This document shows positions 36,075 through 44,484 of a DNA stretch of 64,000 bases, in pieces; positions within the stretch are counted from its first letter, which is position 1, and every line of letters starts with the position of its first letter. The notes beneath the pieces are model-generated. The model was not told the origin of the DNA. It did not search any database and saw nothing but the letters and a program-made list of their open reading frames with translations. The DNA is from Aerosticca soli (GTDB lineage: Bacteria > Pseudomonadota > Gammaproteobacteria > Xanthomonadales > Rhodanobacteraceae), in assembly GCF_003967035.1 (NCBI RefSeq), contig NZ_AP018560.1:1635001-1699000 (forward strand), in the 5' to 3' direction. The translations under genes were made by a program, and so were the position numbers.

Positions 36075-37025
36075 TTACGCACGCCAGGCGGCGAGTGCCG
36101 CGTCCAGCTCGCCGGGCGTGCCGAGCGGGCGCACGTCGATGGTTTTGTCGATGCGCTTGACCAGGCCGGTCAAGACCTTGCCCGGGCCGCATTCGCCGAT
36201 GCGGGTGGCGCCGGCCTCGACCAACGCGCGCACGCAGGCGCTCCAGCGCACCGGCAGGTAGAGCTGACTGACCAGCGCCGCGCGGATCGCATCGGGATCG
36301 GCATGCACGGCGGCATCGACGTTCTGTACGACCGGAATGCGCGGCGCATGCCAGGCATAGGCCTGCATCGCCTCGGCCAGCCGGTTGGCGGCCTCGCGCA
36401 TCAACGGCGTGTGCGAAGGCACGCTGACCGGCAGCTTCACCGCCTTGCGCACGCCGCGTTCGGCAAGCAGCGCAAGCGCCTCATCGACCGCCTCGACATG
36501 GCCGCCGATCACCACCTGTCCCGGCGCGTTGTAATTGGCGGCGGCCACCACATGCACGCCGGAGGCCTCCGCGCAGACCGCCTCGACCAGCGCATCCTCG
36601 GCGCCGAGCACGGCGGCCATCGCACCGGAGCCCTCCGGCGCGGCGGCCTGCATCGCCTGGCCGCGGATGCGCACCAGATGCGCCGCATCGCGCAAGGCGA
36701 TGACTTCGGCCGCGACCAGCGCCGCGTACTCGCCCAGGCTGTGCCCGGCCAGCCGCGCGGGAACCGGACCGCCCCGCTTGAGCCACACGCGCCAGACCGC
36801 GATGTCGGCGGCGAGCAGCGCCGGCTGGGTGTATTCGGTGCGGTCGAGCAAGGCCTGCGGACCGCCCTGCGACAACGCCCACAGATCGACGTCGGCGCCC
36901 TCCGAGGCTTCGTCGAAGGTGGCCTTCACCTCGGGATGGAACTCGGACAGTTCAGCCAGCATGCCCAGGGATTGCGAGCCTTGGCCGGGAAACACGAAAG
37001 CGAGCTTGGAATCGGTGGAATTCAT
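36075..37025 (-). CDS. fabD: Malonyl-CoA:ACP transacylase
   Basis: 316 residues. Loads malonyl groups onto ACP. Active-site Ser in AGHSLGEYAALVA, His in the PSHTPLM segment, and the N-terminal FVFPGQGSQSLGM. The ATG at 37025 is the family start; the frame is open upstream without protein character. fabH and plsX, which usually precede fabD, are not here: the next gene is a divergent methyltransferase 189 bp away. Confidence 0.97.
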   Translation of the reverse strand: MNSTDSKLAFVFPGQGSQSLGMLAELSEFHPEVKATFDEASEGADVDLWALSQGGPQALLDRTEYTQPALLAADIAVWRVWLKRGGPVPARLAGHSLGEYAALVAAEVIALRDAAHLVRIRGQAMQAAAPEGSGAMAAVLGAEDALVEAVCAEASGVHVVAAANYNAPGQVVIGGHVEAVDEALALLAERGVRKAVKLPVSVPSHTPLMREAANRLAEAMQAYAWHAPRIPVVQNVDAAVHADPDAIRAALVSQLYLPVRWSACVRALVEAGATRIGECGPGKVLTGLVKRIDKTIDVRPLGTPGELDAALAAWRA

Positions 37026-37214
37026 GCGTGCAAGACAAACCGGGCGCCAAACCCGCGATGGTGCCAGCATCAGCGCCGGCACGCATCCTCCATGACGTTC
37101 AGGGAACACCCCCTCGAAAACATGCGCCGGATGCCCGCACAGAACCGCCCTGCGCAACGCGGGGCAAGTTTTGGTGGCATCCTCGGCCTCGGCCGCTCTT
37201 CAAGGACTGCCTTC

Positions 37215-37973
37215 ATGCGTATCGCCTTCATCATCGCGTGGTCCGTGCTCGCGCTGGCCAGCGTGGACGACATCCATTCGCAGACCCTGCCCGATTACGT
37301 CGCCAAGGCCATCGCCGACCCCGCCCGCCGTGCCGATCGCGTCGACGATGCCCGGCGCCATGTCGGCGAACTGATGATGTTCAGCCGGGTCAAGCCCGGT
37401 GACAAAGTGCTGGAGCTCATCCCCGGCAATGGTTACTTCACGCGGGTTTTCAGTGCCGTGGTCGGGCCGCGCGGCCACGTCTACGCGCTCTGGCCCAACG
37501 AGTACGCCCGCGTCGATGCGGCAGGGCTGGCCGCCTCGCGCGCGCTGGCGGCCGACCCCCACTATGCCAACGTCAGCGTGCTGACCCAGCCGGCGGCCTC
37601 GCTCAGCGTGCCCGAGCCCGTGGACGTGGTGTTCACCGCGCAGAACTATCACGATTATCCGGATGCCTTCATGGGCAAGGTCGACCTGCTCGCCTTCGAC
37701 CGTCAGGTCTACGCGGCCCTCAAGCCCGGCGGAGTGTTCGTCGTCATCGACCACGCGGCGGCCGCGGGCACCGGCCTGCGCGATACCGACACCCTGCACC
37801 GGATCGATCCGGCCGTGGTCAGGCAACAGGTGGAGGCGGCCGGTTTCGTCTTCGACGGTGCCAGCGACGTACTGCGCAACAGCGCCGACCCGCACGACAT
37901 CCCGGTGTTCGACCACTCGATCCGCGGCCATACGGACCAGTTCGCCTTCCGTTTCCGCAAGCCTGTGCACTAG
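37215..37973 (+). CDS. Class I SAM-dependent methyltransferase with N-terminal signal sequence
   Basis: 252 residues. Residues 1-22 look like a signal peptide (MRIAFIIAWSVLALASVDD, then HSQ). The rest has a methyltransferase-like Rossmann fold: VKPGDKVLELIPGNGYFTRVFSAVVGPRGHVYALWP (the SAM-binding region), VDVVFTAQNYHDY and LKPGGVFVVIDHAA. The DxGxGxG position reads ELIPGNGY, as in a subfamily of predicted periplasmic methyltransferases common in xanthomonads. Because SAM is cytoplasmic, either the leader is not cleaved or the protein has another ligand. Substrate unknown. Confidence 0.82.
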   Translation: MRIAFIIAWSVLALASVDDIHSQTLPDYVAKAIADPARRADRVDDARRHVGELMMFSRVKPGDKVLELIPGNGYFTRVFSAVVGPRGHVYALWPNEYARVDAAGLAASRALAADPHYANVSVLTQPAASLSVPEPVDVVFTAQNYHDYPDAFMGKVDLLAFDRQVYAALKPGGVFVVIDHAAAAGTGLRDTDTLHRIDPAVVRQQVEAAGFVFDGASDVLRNSADPHDIPVFDHSIRGHTDQFAFRFRKPVH

Positions 37974-38056
37974 ACACTCTCTTCAAGACACGAAGCCAAA
38001 GCGCGCGTCGTCGCATACCATACGGTCGACAGTTTGCTGGTCGCGAGGGAAAGCCC

Positions 38057-39115
38057 ATGACGGACATTGACGCGTTGCTCGAGCCCATCACCGAGAACTC
38101 GCCCTGCGGCGAGGACTTGTCCTTCTCCCTCGAGTTCGATGCCATTCTCGAGGCCCGTCGCAGCGATGATGCGAGCCTCGATCAGGGCGAGTGGGTCACC
38201 GACTTGAAAACTGCCGACTGGTTCGCGGTGTCGCGCCAGTGCGGACAGTTGCTGCGCACGCGCAGCAAGGATCTGCGTCTGGCGGTGTGGCTGGCGGAGG
38301 CCATGACCCGCATCGATGGCTTTGCGGGCCTGGCCGACGGCTATCGCCTGGTGGCAGGGCTGTGCGAACGTTACTGGGACCAGATTCATCCGATCCCCGA
38401 AGAAGACGATCCGAACCAGGAACTTCGGATCGGCAATCTCCGCTGGCTGTTGACGCAGTCCATCCAGTGGATGCGCGCCATCCCGCTCACCCAGGGGCCC
38501 CAGGGCCGCTACGACGCGGCGACGGTGGATGCGGCGATCCGCGGCCATGGCGGCGACGGCCAAGGGGATTATCCGGACCAGGGCCGGATCGATGCGGCGC
38601 GCAACGCCACACCCTTCGAGTTCTACCAGCAGCTCACGGAGCAAATCCCCCTGGCACAAGAAGCGCTGAGGCACCTCGAGTCCATCGTCGATGCAAAACT
38701 CGGCCAGGATGGCCCGAGTTTCGCCGCAACACGCGATGCGCTCGAGCACGTCAGCGGCATCGCGCTGCGCATGGCGGCCTCCTCCGGCGTGGCCATGCCG
38801 GTCGCTGCCAATCCACCACCGCTCCCTTCGTCCACTGGCGGCGCCGAGCCGCCGGTCGCTGCAGCGGCGACCCCACGGTCAAGCAACGGCGAAATCCAGT
38901 CGCGGCGCGAGGCCTTGCAGCAACTGCGTCAGGTGGCCGAGTTCTTCCGTCGCACCGAGCCGCACAGTCCCGTCGCCTATCTGGCGGACAAGGCGGCACG
39001 CTGGGGCAACATGCCCTTGCACGTCTGGCTGAAAACGGTGCTTAAGGACAATCCAGCCCTCGCCCAGCTTGAGGATCTACTCGACGTGCCGGACAGTCAG
39101 TCGGACCAGGGCTGA
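38057..39115 (+). CDS. tssA: Type VI secretion system protein TssA
   Basis: 352 residues. The N-terminal ImpA_N domain is clear (LLEPITENSPCGEDLSFS, WVTDLKTADWFAVSRQCGQLL, RLVAGLCERYWDQIHP). A Pro/Ala linker follows near 245-275, then a C-terminal helical part (REALQQLRQVAEFFRRTEPHSPVAYLADKAARWG, ending PLHVWLK). TssA primes and caps the contractile sheath at the baseplate. A good ribosome site (GAGGGAAA) precedes the ATG. No tssB, tssC or other core genes are in the window, so the gene is isolated or at the end of a cluster broken here. Confidence 0.9.
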   Translation: MTDIDALLEPITENSPCGEDLSFSLEFDAILEARRSDDASLDQGEWVTDLKTADWFAVSRQCGQLLRTRSKDLRLAVWLAEAMTRIDGFAGLADGYRLVAGLCERYWDQIHPIPEEDDPNQELRIGNLRWLLTQSIQWMRAIPLTQGPQGRYDAATVDAAIRGHGGDGQGDYPDQGRIDAARNATPFEFYQQLTEQIPLAQEALRHLESIVDAKLGQDGPSFAATRDALEHVSGIALRMAASSGVAMPVAANPPPLPSSTGGAEPPVAAAATPRSSNGEIQSRREALQQLRQVAEFFRRTEPHSPVAYLADKAARWGNMPLHVWLKTVLKDNPALAQLEDLLDVPDSQSDQG

Positions 39116-39197
39116 GGCAACCGGCCCGGACTGTTGATCGAATCGAAAGCGAGCGGGGCCGAACGCAGGGCTGCCATCAGTTCTTGAAGCTGACGGT

Positions 39198-39926
39198 TCA
39201 ATCGCCGGCCGCAGTCGGGCAGGCCGGCGTCTGGCCCTGGTATTTGGCACAGATGCGCTGACGGCAGCGCACCCCGGCCACCGTGTTCGCTGGCGGACAA
39301 GCCTGCATGCGTCGTTCGACGGGATCGGCGGAAATCTGCCGATCGGCCGCCTTGCGGATCGCGGCGCGTTCTGCAGGCGATGTTTCCTCGACGTGTTCGA
39401 GCAATGCTGCAAGCAGGGCCACGTCGGAATCGCCTGATCCACGGATCTTGCGCAGCACCGCATGCCGTGCATTCGGGGACGTTTTTTGCGCCGCCTGCTT
39501 CGCAGAGGGGGAAGCCTGTTCCGTACGCGATTCCATGGGATTGAAAATCGCGCTCAACGCCTGCGCATCGGCATTCGGCGGCGGCGCAGGCGTGCTTGCG
39601 GCAGCGGCGGCTTCATCGGTCGCAGGCATGATGGCCGCCGTGCCGTCGGGCTTGGCCCCGCCATCGGCTTCCGGCTCCTGCGGCGGCTCGGCGACCGCAA
39701 GCGTCGTGGGGGGCGCAGAGACAGCCCGCGTAGCGCTTTCGGGCCGATCGGAAGGCTGCCGCAACCAGGCTAACAGCGCAGCGGCGGACAGCAGGGCAAA
39801 CAGGCCGGCGAACGTGATCCAGCGCACGCGTGCGCGTGCCGGACGTGGCTTTTCAGCGCCCGCTTCCGCCAGAGTGCGCTGTTGCGCATTCGCGGTGCGT
39901 TGGGGCGGCGCGTCCGCATCGAGCAA
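39198..39926 (-). CDS. Predicted one-pass membrane protein near tssA
   Basis: 242 residues from a TTG start. One membrane helix (about 37-57, ITFAGLFALLSAAALLAWL), a long Pro/Ala-rich periplasmic stretch, then a compact C-terminal domain with four cysteines (ACPPANTVAGVRCRQRICAKYQGQTPACP). I do not recognise a named family; similar Cys-ended proteins occur beside T6SS genes in xanthomonads as far as I recall. Its 5' end abuts the VgrG-like fragment on the other strand and has no ATG, so it may be truncated at the N-terminus. Convergent with tssA. Confidence 0.65.
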   Translation of the reverse strand: MLDADAPPQRTANAQQRTLAEAGAEKPRPARARVRWITFAGLFALLSAAALLAWLRQPSDRPESATRAVSAPPTTLAVAEPPQEPEADGGAKPDGTAAIMPATDEAAAAASTPAPPPNADAQALSAIFNPMESRTEQASPSAKQAAQKTSPNARHAVLRKIRGSGDSDVALLAALLEHVEETSPAERAAIRKAADRQISADPVERRMQACPPANTVAGVRCRQRICAKYQGQTPACPTAAGD

Positions 39927-39930
39927 GCTC

Positions 39931-40023
39931 GGCGACCCGGATAATCAGCCTTTCGCCGGACAGGGCTACAAAATCTTTTTTGCTGACGGCACAGTCATCT
40001 CAGGCAAGCTGGATGCCCAGGCG
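39931..40023 (+). pseudogene. Fragment of a VgrG/T6SS effector-like C-terminus
   Basis: A short in-frame piece, DPDNQPFAGQGYKIFF followed by ADGTVISGKLDAQ, resembles the repeat-like carboxy-terminal segments (Y-x-I-x-x-x-D-G-x-x-x-x-G-x-x-D) of VgrG and PAAR-linked effectors. It has no start and quickly loses protein character, so it is a remnant. Its position beside tssA supports a former T6SS cargo gene. Identification is by motif resemblance only. Confidence 0.4.
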
Positions 40024-40143
40024 TCGCTGCCCTCGCCGGCGGCGAAGGGCGGGGCGGCGCGGCCGTTGTAGCCATCGATACGCTTGCGGACCCGCCCTGG
40101 GCTCCCTGGCAGGACATTGTCACCGCCGCCTCGATGCCGTTGA

Positions 40144-40566
40144 TGTGGGCGTAGATATAAAAACCAAATTTCAATAGACATTACAATATTACTACCAATA
40201 ATAGAGAGGGCAGAATATTTTCAGCAATCTGTCGTAATAATTGACGCCACGAGTGGCGTTGTTTATCCAATGCCAATAGATTTTTATTCTGGATACGCCA
40301 ATAAAAGCGAAGGAGCTGCTGATTTTGGAAAAATCAATTACAATCCAAACGAAGACAAAATATGTATTGAAGGATCAATATTTGTATATCGAAGCGAAAA
40401 GGATGGAATTTTTTGCTTTAATTTTGACGGGAATACTTTTCAGGACACCACACCACCTATATGGACATTGATTGATATCCGTCATGCCACTTACAATCTT
40501 GAATACGTTGCTTTTGCTGACATCAATATACTCGCACGAGTTACCGGGATTGAAGACGTGCGTTGA
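40144..40566 (+). pseudogene. 5'-truncated low-G+C ORF (possible periplasmic immunity-type protein)
   Basis: Open frame of 140 codons with an ATG only at 40270. Protein-like sequence already begins before it (ERAEYFQQSVVIIDATSGVVYP), which indicates that the true N-terminus has been lost; if the ATG is used the product is 98 residues. The VVIIDATSGVVYPMP / ICIEGSIFVYRSEKDG pattern recalls small periplasmic or lipoprotein families found near secretion cargo. G+C is only about a quarter to a third in places. No convincing ribosome site. Confidence 0.45.
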
Positions 40567-41434
40567 TCATGCATGCGAAATCCAATTGGACAATAATGGA
40601 TATCTAATAAATGAAATCGATGCAAAAATATTCAAGCATCCCACGGAACAGACCATGTTTAATTCGTACACCCTCTTCAAAAGCAAAAATAAATTTATCC
40701 TCGAATCAGAAAACACAACTTCGTCAAGGAATTGGTCTGTGATTGTATTCAATTACTCCAATAATAAAATATTTGCCGAACGCTACATTTCATTATCTAG
40801 AAACATATCTTCACCGAATGAAAATATAAACCCAAGCGTCATCCATTGGATTGGCAAAGATTGCAGAGGCAATCTGGCACTCGACGATTCAAAAGATCCA
40901 TTTGATGCCGCCCTCGCACTTTGTGGAGATGAGACCAAAGAAGACGAAGTGACCATACCTAAGACAAACTCCATAAAAAGTGCTTCCGCGAAGGGATTAG
41001 TGGTTACTATTCCTGTTTATGGTGGATCATCCAGTCAGGCAGCCATCTATTTCTTCCCTCAAAGCCAAGAACCCAACGCCGCATCTCTGCTTTGCATGTC
41101 TAATTGCGGGCTAGACGATTCGCAATTAACGCTCGGCGGTGTCATCGGCCACTCATTGTGGATTGATATGCAGCTACAAGAAAATGGAACAAATAAATAT
41201 GCTGGAACATATTTTTATACCAACAAAAAAATAAATATACCGGTCGAAGGTTATATGAAAAATAATTATTTTAAAATTAATGAGTTTGAGTCTGCTTTTG
41301 CTAAAACCTCAACAAGTGATAATCCATCGGCCACCTTTAATCTTATGCGCGAAGGCGATTCGTTTATAGGCAACTGGACATCCAGATCGAGCAAGAAAAC
41401 GTTTGACGTATTATTGGCACGACGAATATATTGA
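40484..41434 (+). CDS. Secreted protein of unknown function in an A+T-rich patch
   Basis: 316 residues from the ATG at 40484, which gives a signal peptide (MPLTILNTLLLLTSIYS, cleavage near SHE); an ATG four codons upstream is possible. Eight cysteines or fewer, among them CVDHAC and CMSNC, suggest disulfides. The C-terminal part (YAGTYFYTNKKINIPVEG, FNLMREGDSFIGNW, VLLAR) follows a G-x-Y-x-Y / I-x-x-x-G / G-x-W beta pattern seen in periplasmic inhibitor-like or immunity-like proteins. It overlaps the preceding ORF by 83 bases. G+C falls to about 20-40% per line against about 65-70% around it, so recent acquisition is likely. Function not assigned. Confidence 0.65.
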   Translation: MPLTILNTLLLLTSIYSHELPGLKTCVDHACEIQLDNNGYLINEIDAKIFKHPTEQTMFNSYTLFKSKNKFILESENTTSSRNWSVIVFNYSNNKIFAERYISLSRNISSPNENINPSVIHWIGKDCRGNLALDDSKDPFDAALALCGDETKEDEVTIPKTNSIKSASAKGLVVTIPVYGGSSSQAAIYFFPQSQEPNAASLLCMSNCGLDDSQLTLGGVIGHSLWIDMQLQENGTNKYAGTYFYTNKKINIPVEGYMKNNYFKINEFESAFAKTSTSDNPSATFNLMREGDSFIGNWTSRSSKKTFDVLLARRIY

Positions 41435-41566
41435 CTCATCGGCACCGCCCCGATCGCCGGCGGGCTCACCCACACCGCCAGCCGCGCCCGTCCCGAAGGC
41501 AAAAGACAAATAAAATACCATCTCGAGCGTTTGAGCGCGCGAAGGAATGATTTTACGCTCCATGGA

Positions 41567-42121
41567 TTAGCTCAGCAGTCGCTGAAGCCAGGCAACATAG
41601 CGGTCGACGAAGCCTTGCACGAACTTGCGCGTGTCTTCGTTGCCGATATTTCCCTCTGCATCGAGCAATCCTTCGCTGAACTTGATGAACACCTCCGGCT
41701 GGGTCAGCAGCGGAACATCGAGATAGGCGAGGACGTTGCGCAGATGCTGTTGCGCGAGCGCGCTGCCGGTGGCGCCGATCGAAGCACCAATCACTGCTCC
41801 AGGTTTGCCGGCGAAGGAGTTGGTGCCCCATGGCCGCGAGCCGATGTCGAGCGCGTTCTTGAGCACGCCGGGCATCGAGCGGTTGTATTCGGGCGTGACG
41901 AACAACAGCGCGTCGGCGGCTTCGATCTGCTGCTTGAGGCGTTTGCACGCAGCCGGATAATCGGCATCGAAGTCCTGGTTGTAGAGCGGCAGGTCATCGA
42001 TGCGCACGTGCTCGAACACCAGGTCGGCCGGCGCCAGCCGCTCGACCGCGCGCGCCAGCCTGCGATTGATCGATTCCTTGCGCAGACTGCCGACCAGCAC
42101 CGCCACCTTGTATCCGCGCAT
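41567..42121 (-). CDS. NADPH-dependent FMN reductase family protein
   Basis: 184 residues, flavodoxin-like fold. FMN loop VGSLRKESINRRLA, TPEYNRSMPGVLKNALD (the flavin-contacting PEYN motif) and GKPGAVIGASIGATGS are standard for ChrR/YieF/AzoR-like quinone and chromate reductases. Soluble, cytoplasmic. It is the last gene of a leftward metabolic group and lies 65 bp after the E1 gene. Confidence 0.92.
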   Translation of the reverse strand: MRGYKVAVLVGSLRKESINRRLARAVERLAPADLVFEHVRIDDLPLYNQDFDADYPAACKRLKQQIEAADALLFVTPEYNRSMPGVLKNALDIGSRPWGTNSFAGKPGAVIGASIGATGSALAQQHLRNVLAYLDVPLLTQPEVFIKFSEGLLDAEGNIGNEDTRKFVQGFVDRYVAWLQRLLS

Positions 42122-42186
42122 GGCTTGCCCTCATCGCGAAGAGACTAAAAACCCATCTTGTCGGGCCGGCAGCTAAATTTTTGTGA

Positions 42187-44469
42187 CTAAATGCAAGCGG
42201 ACCTTGCGGCCAGGCCGCGCGCCGCGGCGACGACGTCGGCTTCGCCGGGCAGCACCAGGAACGCCGCGCCGGCGAGCGGCGTGTAGGTATCGGCGCCGAC
42301 CACGCGCACCAGCGGCGTCGCGCCGCAGCCTGCCTCGACGATGGCGGTGATGATGCCCTCGCCGACACCCGCGCTCTTGCGGCCCTCGTCCAGCACCAGG
42401 ATGCGTTTGGCCGTCTTCGCCTGCGCGGCGATGAAGCCATCGTTGAGCGGCACCAGCCAGCGCAGATCGACGACACGCACCTTCCACTGCAGTTCGGCCT
42501 GGATGGTCCGCGCGGCGCGCAGCGCCATCGGCACGCCGTTGCCGAAGGTGAACACCACCAGATCGTCGGCCGTTTCGTCGTAGACGCGCCCCTCGCCGAG
42601 CGGCATCGCCTCGCAGGTCGGCGGATAGGCGAACTGCCATGCGCCGTCGCCGGCTTCGTACAGGTCCTTGGTCATGTACAGCGCGATGGGTTCGAGGAAG
42701 GCGCACACGCGACCGTCCACCTTGGCCAGCGCCATCAGTGTGCGCAGCATGGTCACCGCGTCATCGCCCCGGCTCGGGCAGCCGACGACGAGACCGGGAA
42801 TGTCGCGCAATGCCGCGATCGAGTTGTCGTTGTGGAAATGTCCGCCGAAACCGCGCTGATAGCCCAGACCGGCGATGCGCATCACCAGCGGGTTGCGGTA
42901 CTGGCCGTTGGAGAAGAACTGCAGCGAAGCCGCCTCGCCGCGGATCTGGTCGCAGGCGTTGTGGAAATACGCCAGGTACTGGATCTCCGGGATCGGCAGC
43001 AGGCCCATGTTGGCGTAACCCTGCGCCAGGCCCAGGATCATGGTCTCGTCCAGCAGCGTGTTGAATACGCGGTTGCCCTTGAAAGTCTTGTACAGGCCCT
43101 TGGTCACCGTATAGACGCCGCCCTTCTGCGCCACGTCCTCGCCGAACAGCAGCGCCTCGGGATACTTGGCCAGAAGATCGTGCAGCGCCTGGTTGATCTG
43201 GATGGCCAGATGTCTGGGCGGCTGATGCTCGGGCAGCTTGTCTTCACCACCGAAGACCTTGAGCCTGGCCTCACGGTAATCGTCGCGACCGGCCTCGGCC
43301 TGCACCGCCGCGGGCGTATACGGCGCAAGCGGCGCCATCACCTCATCCAGCGTGGTGAGTTTGGGGCGGCGATCGGCCTCCTCGGCGGCGGCGAAGCAGC
43401 GCTTGCGGATCGATTCATAAAGTTCGAGCAGGGACGCCTTGGTGTAAAGCCCGGACTGAAGCGCGATCGCCGCCGAACGCAGCAGAGGATCGCTCGCCTC
43501 CAGCGCCACCAGTTCCTCGATGCTGCGCCATTCGATCTCGAAGTCGGTACCGGCATGGCCCATGAGGCGGGTGGTGGCCAGGTGCAGAAAGGTCGGTCGA
43601 CGCGTGGCGCGGCAATGCTCGACCGCGCGCTGCACCTCCCCGTAGCCGACGGCGAGATCCAGCCCGTCGGCGTGGAAATAATCCAGATCGCGGCGATGGG
43701 CGAAATTGGCCGCGATCCAGCCCGCCGGTGTCTTCACCGAGATGCCGATGCCGTTGTCCTCGCACACGAACAGCACCGGTGCGGGCAGCTTCTGGTAGGC
43801 CGTCCAGGCCGCCGCATTGAAGGCCGTCTGCGCAGTGGCGTGGTTGGCCGAGGCGTCACCGAAAGAGCAGAGCACGATCGAGTCATCGGGTATCGGCAAG
43901 GTATGGCCGATGCGCTGGGCCTGTTCGATGGCAATCGCGGTGCCCAGCGCCTTGGGCAGGTGCGAGGCGATGGTGGAGGTCTGCGGCAATACCCACAGCG
44001 GCTTCGATCCCCACACCTTGTGACGGCCGCCGGAGGCCGGGTCTTCCTTGCTCGCGGCGAAGGACAGCGCCGAATCCATCACCGGGTCCATGCCGGGCAG
44101 CTTGCGGAAGCGCTCGGCCATGAACGCGCCCGAGCGGTAGTGCAGGAAGGCCGGATCGGTGTACCGCGTCAGCCGCGCCAGCATCGCATTGCCTTCGTGC
44201 CCGGAAGATCCGATGGTGTAGAACACCTTGTTCTGCACGCGCAGCACGCGCGCCATCAGGTCCAGATGCCGCGAGATCAGCTGCGATTCGAACAGCTCGC
44301 GGAAGCCGCGCGCATCGAGCGCGCTGCCGGGCAGCACAGGCTCGTCATCGCGCGGCGGCGCATGTGCCTCGCCCTGCCACGTCTCCACGAACTCGATGAA
44401 GTTGCGGTCGACGATCTCGGCGCGGTTGAAGCCCTTGTGGCGGGCGGGAATGGTCTGGGGAATGGACAT
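42187..44469 (-). CDS. 2-oxo acid dehydrogenase E1, fused alpha and beta subunits
   Basis: 760 residues. The first ~380 are an E1-alpha: SSGHEGNAMLARL, the thiamine diphosphate motif SFGDASANHATAQTAFN and CEDNGIGISV. The last ~350 are E1-beta: FGEDVAQKGGVYTVTKGL, PEIQYLAYFHNACDQI, RIAGLGYQRGFGGHFHNDN and VVDLRWLVPLND. Most bacteria have separate subunits; the fusion is a known variant. Branched-chain (2-oxoisovalerate) specificity is likely but unproven. E2 and E3 are not in the window. Confidence 0.9.
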   Translation of the reverse strand: MSIPQTIPARHKGFNRAEIVDRNFIEFVETWQGEAHAPPRDDEPVLPGSALDARGFRELFESQLISRHLDLMARVLRVQNKVFYTIGSSGHEGNAMLARLTRYTDPAFLHYRSGAFMAERFRKLPGMDPVMDSALSFAASKEDPASGGRHKVWGSKPLWVLPQTSTIASHLPKALGTAIAIEQAQRIGHTLPIPDDSIVLCSFGDASANHATAQTAFNAAAWTAYQKLPAPVLFVCEDNGIGISVKTPAGWIAANFAHRRDLDYFHADGLDLAVGYGEVQRAVEHCRATRRPTFLHLATTRLMGHAGTDFEIEWRSIEELVALEASDPLLRSAAIALQSGLYTKASLLELYESIRKRCFAAAEEADRRPKLTTLDEVMAPLAPYTPAAVQAEAGRDDYREARLKVFGGEDKLPEHQPPRHLAIQINQALHDLLAKYPEALLFGEDVAQKGGVYTVTKGLYKTFKGNRVFNTLLDETMILGLAQGYANMGLLPIPEIQYLAYFHNACDQIRGEAASLQFFSNGQYRNPLVMRIAGLGYQRGFGGHFHNDNSIAALRDIPGLVVGCPSRGDDAVTMLRTLMALAKVDGRVCAFLEPIALYMTKDLYEAGDGAWQFAYPPTCEAMPLGEGRVYDETADDLVVFTFGNGVPMALRAARTIQAELQWKVRVVDLRWLVPLNDGFIAAQAKTAKRILVLDEGRKSAGVGEGIITAIVEAGCGATPLVRVVGADTYTPLAGAAFLVLPGEADVVAAARGLAARSACI

Positions 44470-44484
44470 GGTGTACTCGCAAGT

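Noticed and set aside
35202-37973. Very long open frame on the + strand over fabG and fabD
   Set aside because: It is antisense to two well-recognised genes and is rich in Arg, Ala, Gly and His as G+C-rich shadow frames are. Only its last 252 codons (from 37215) encode a recognisable protein.
41435-41566. Remnant of an Rhs/PAAR gene after the A+T-rich patch
   Set aside because: The short peptide GTAPIAGGLTHTASRARP read from 41440 onward is too brief and non-specific to assign.
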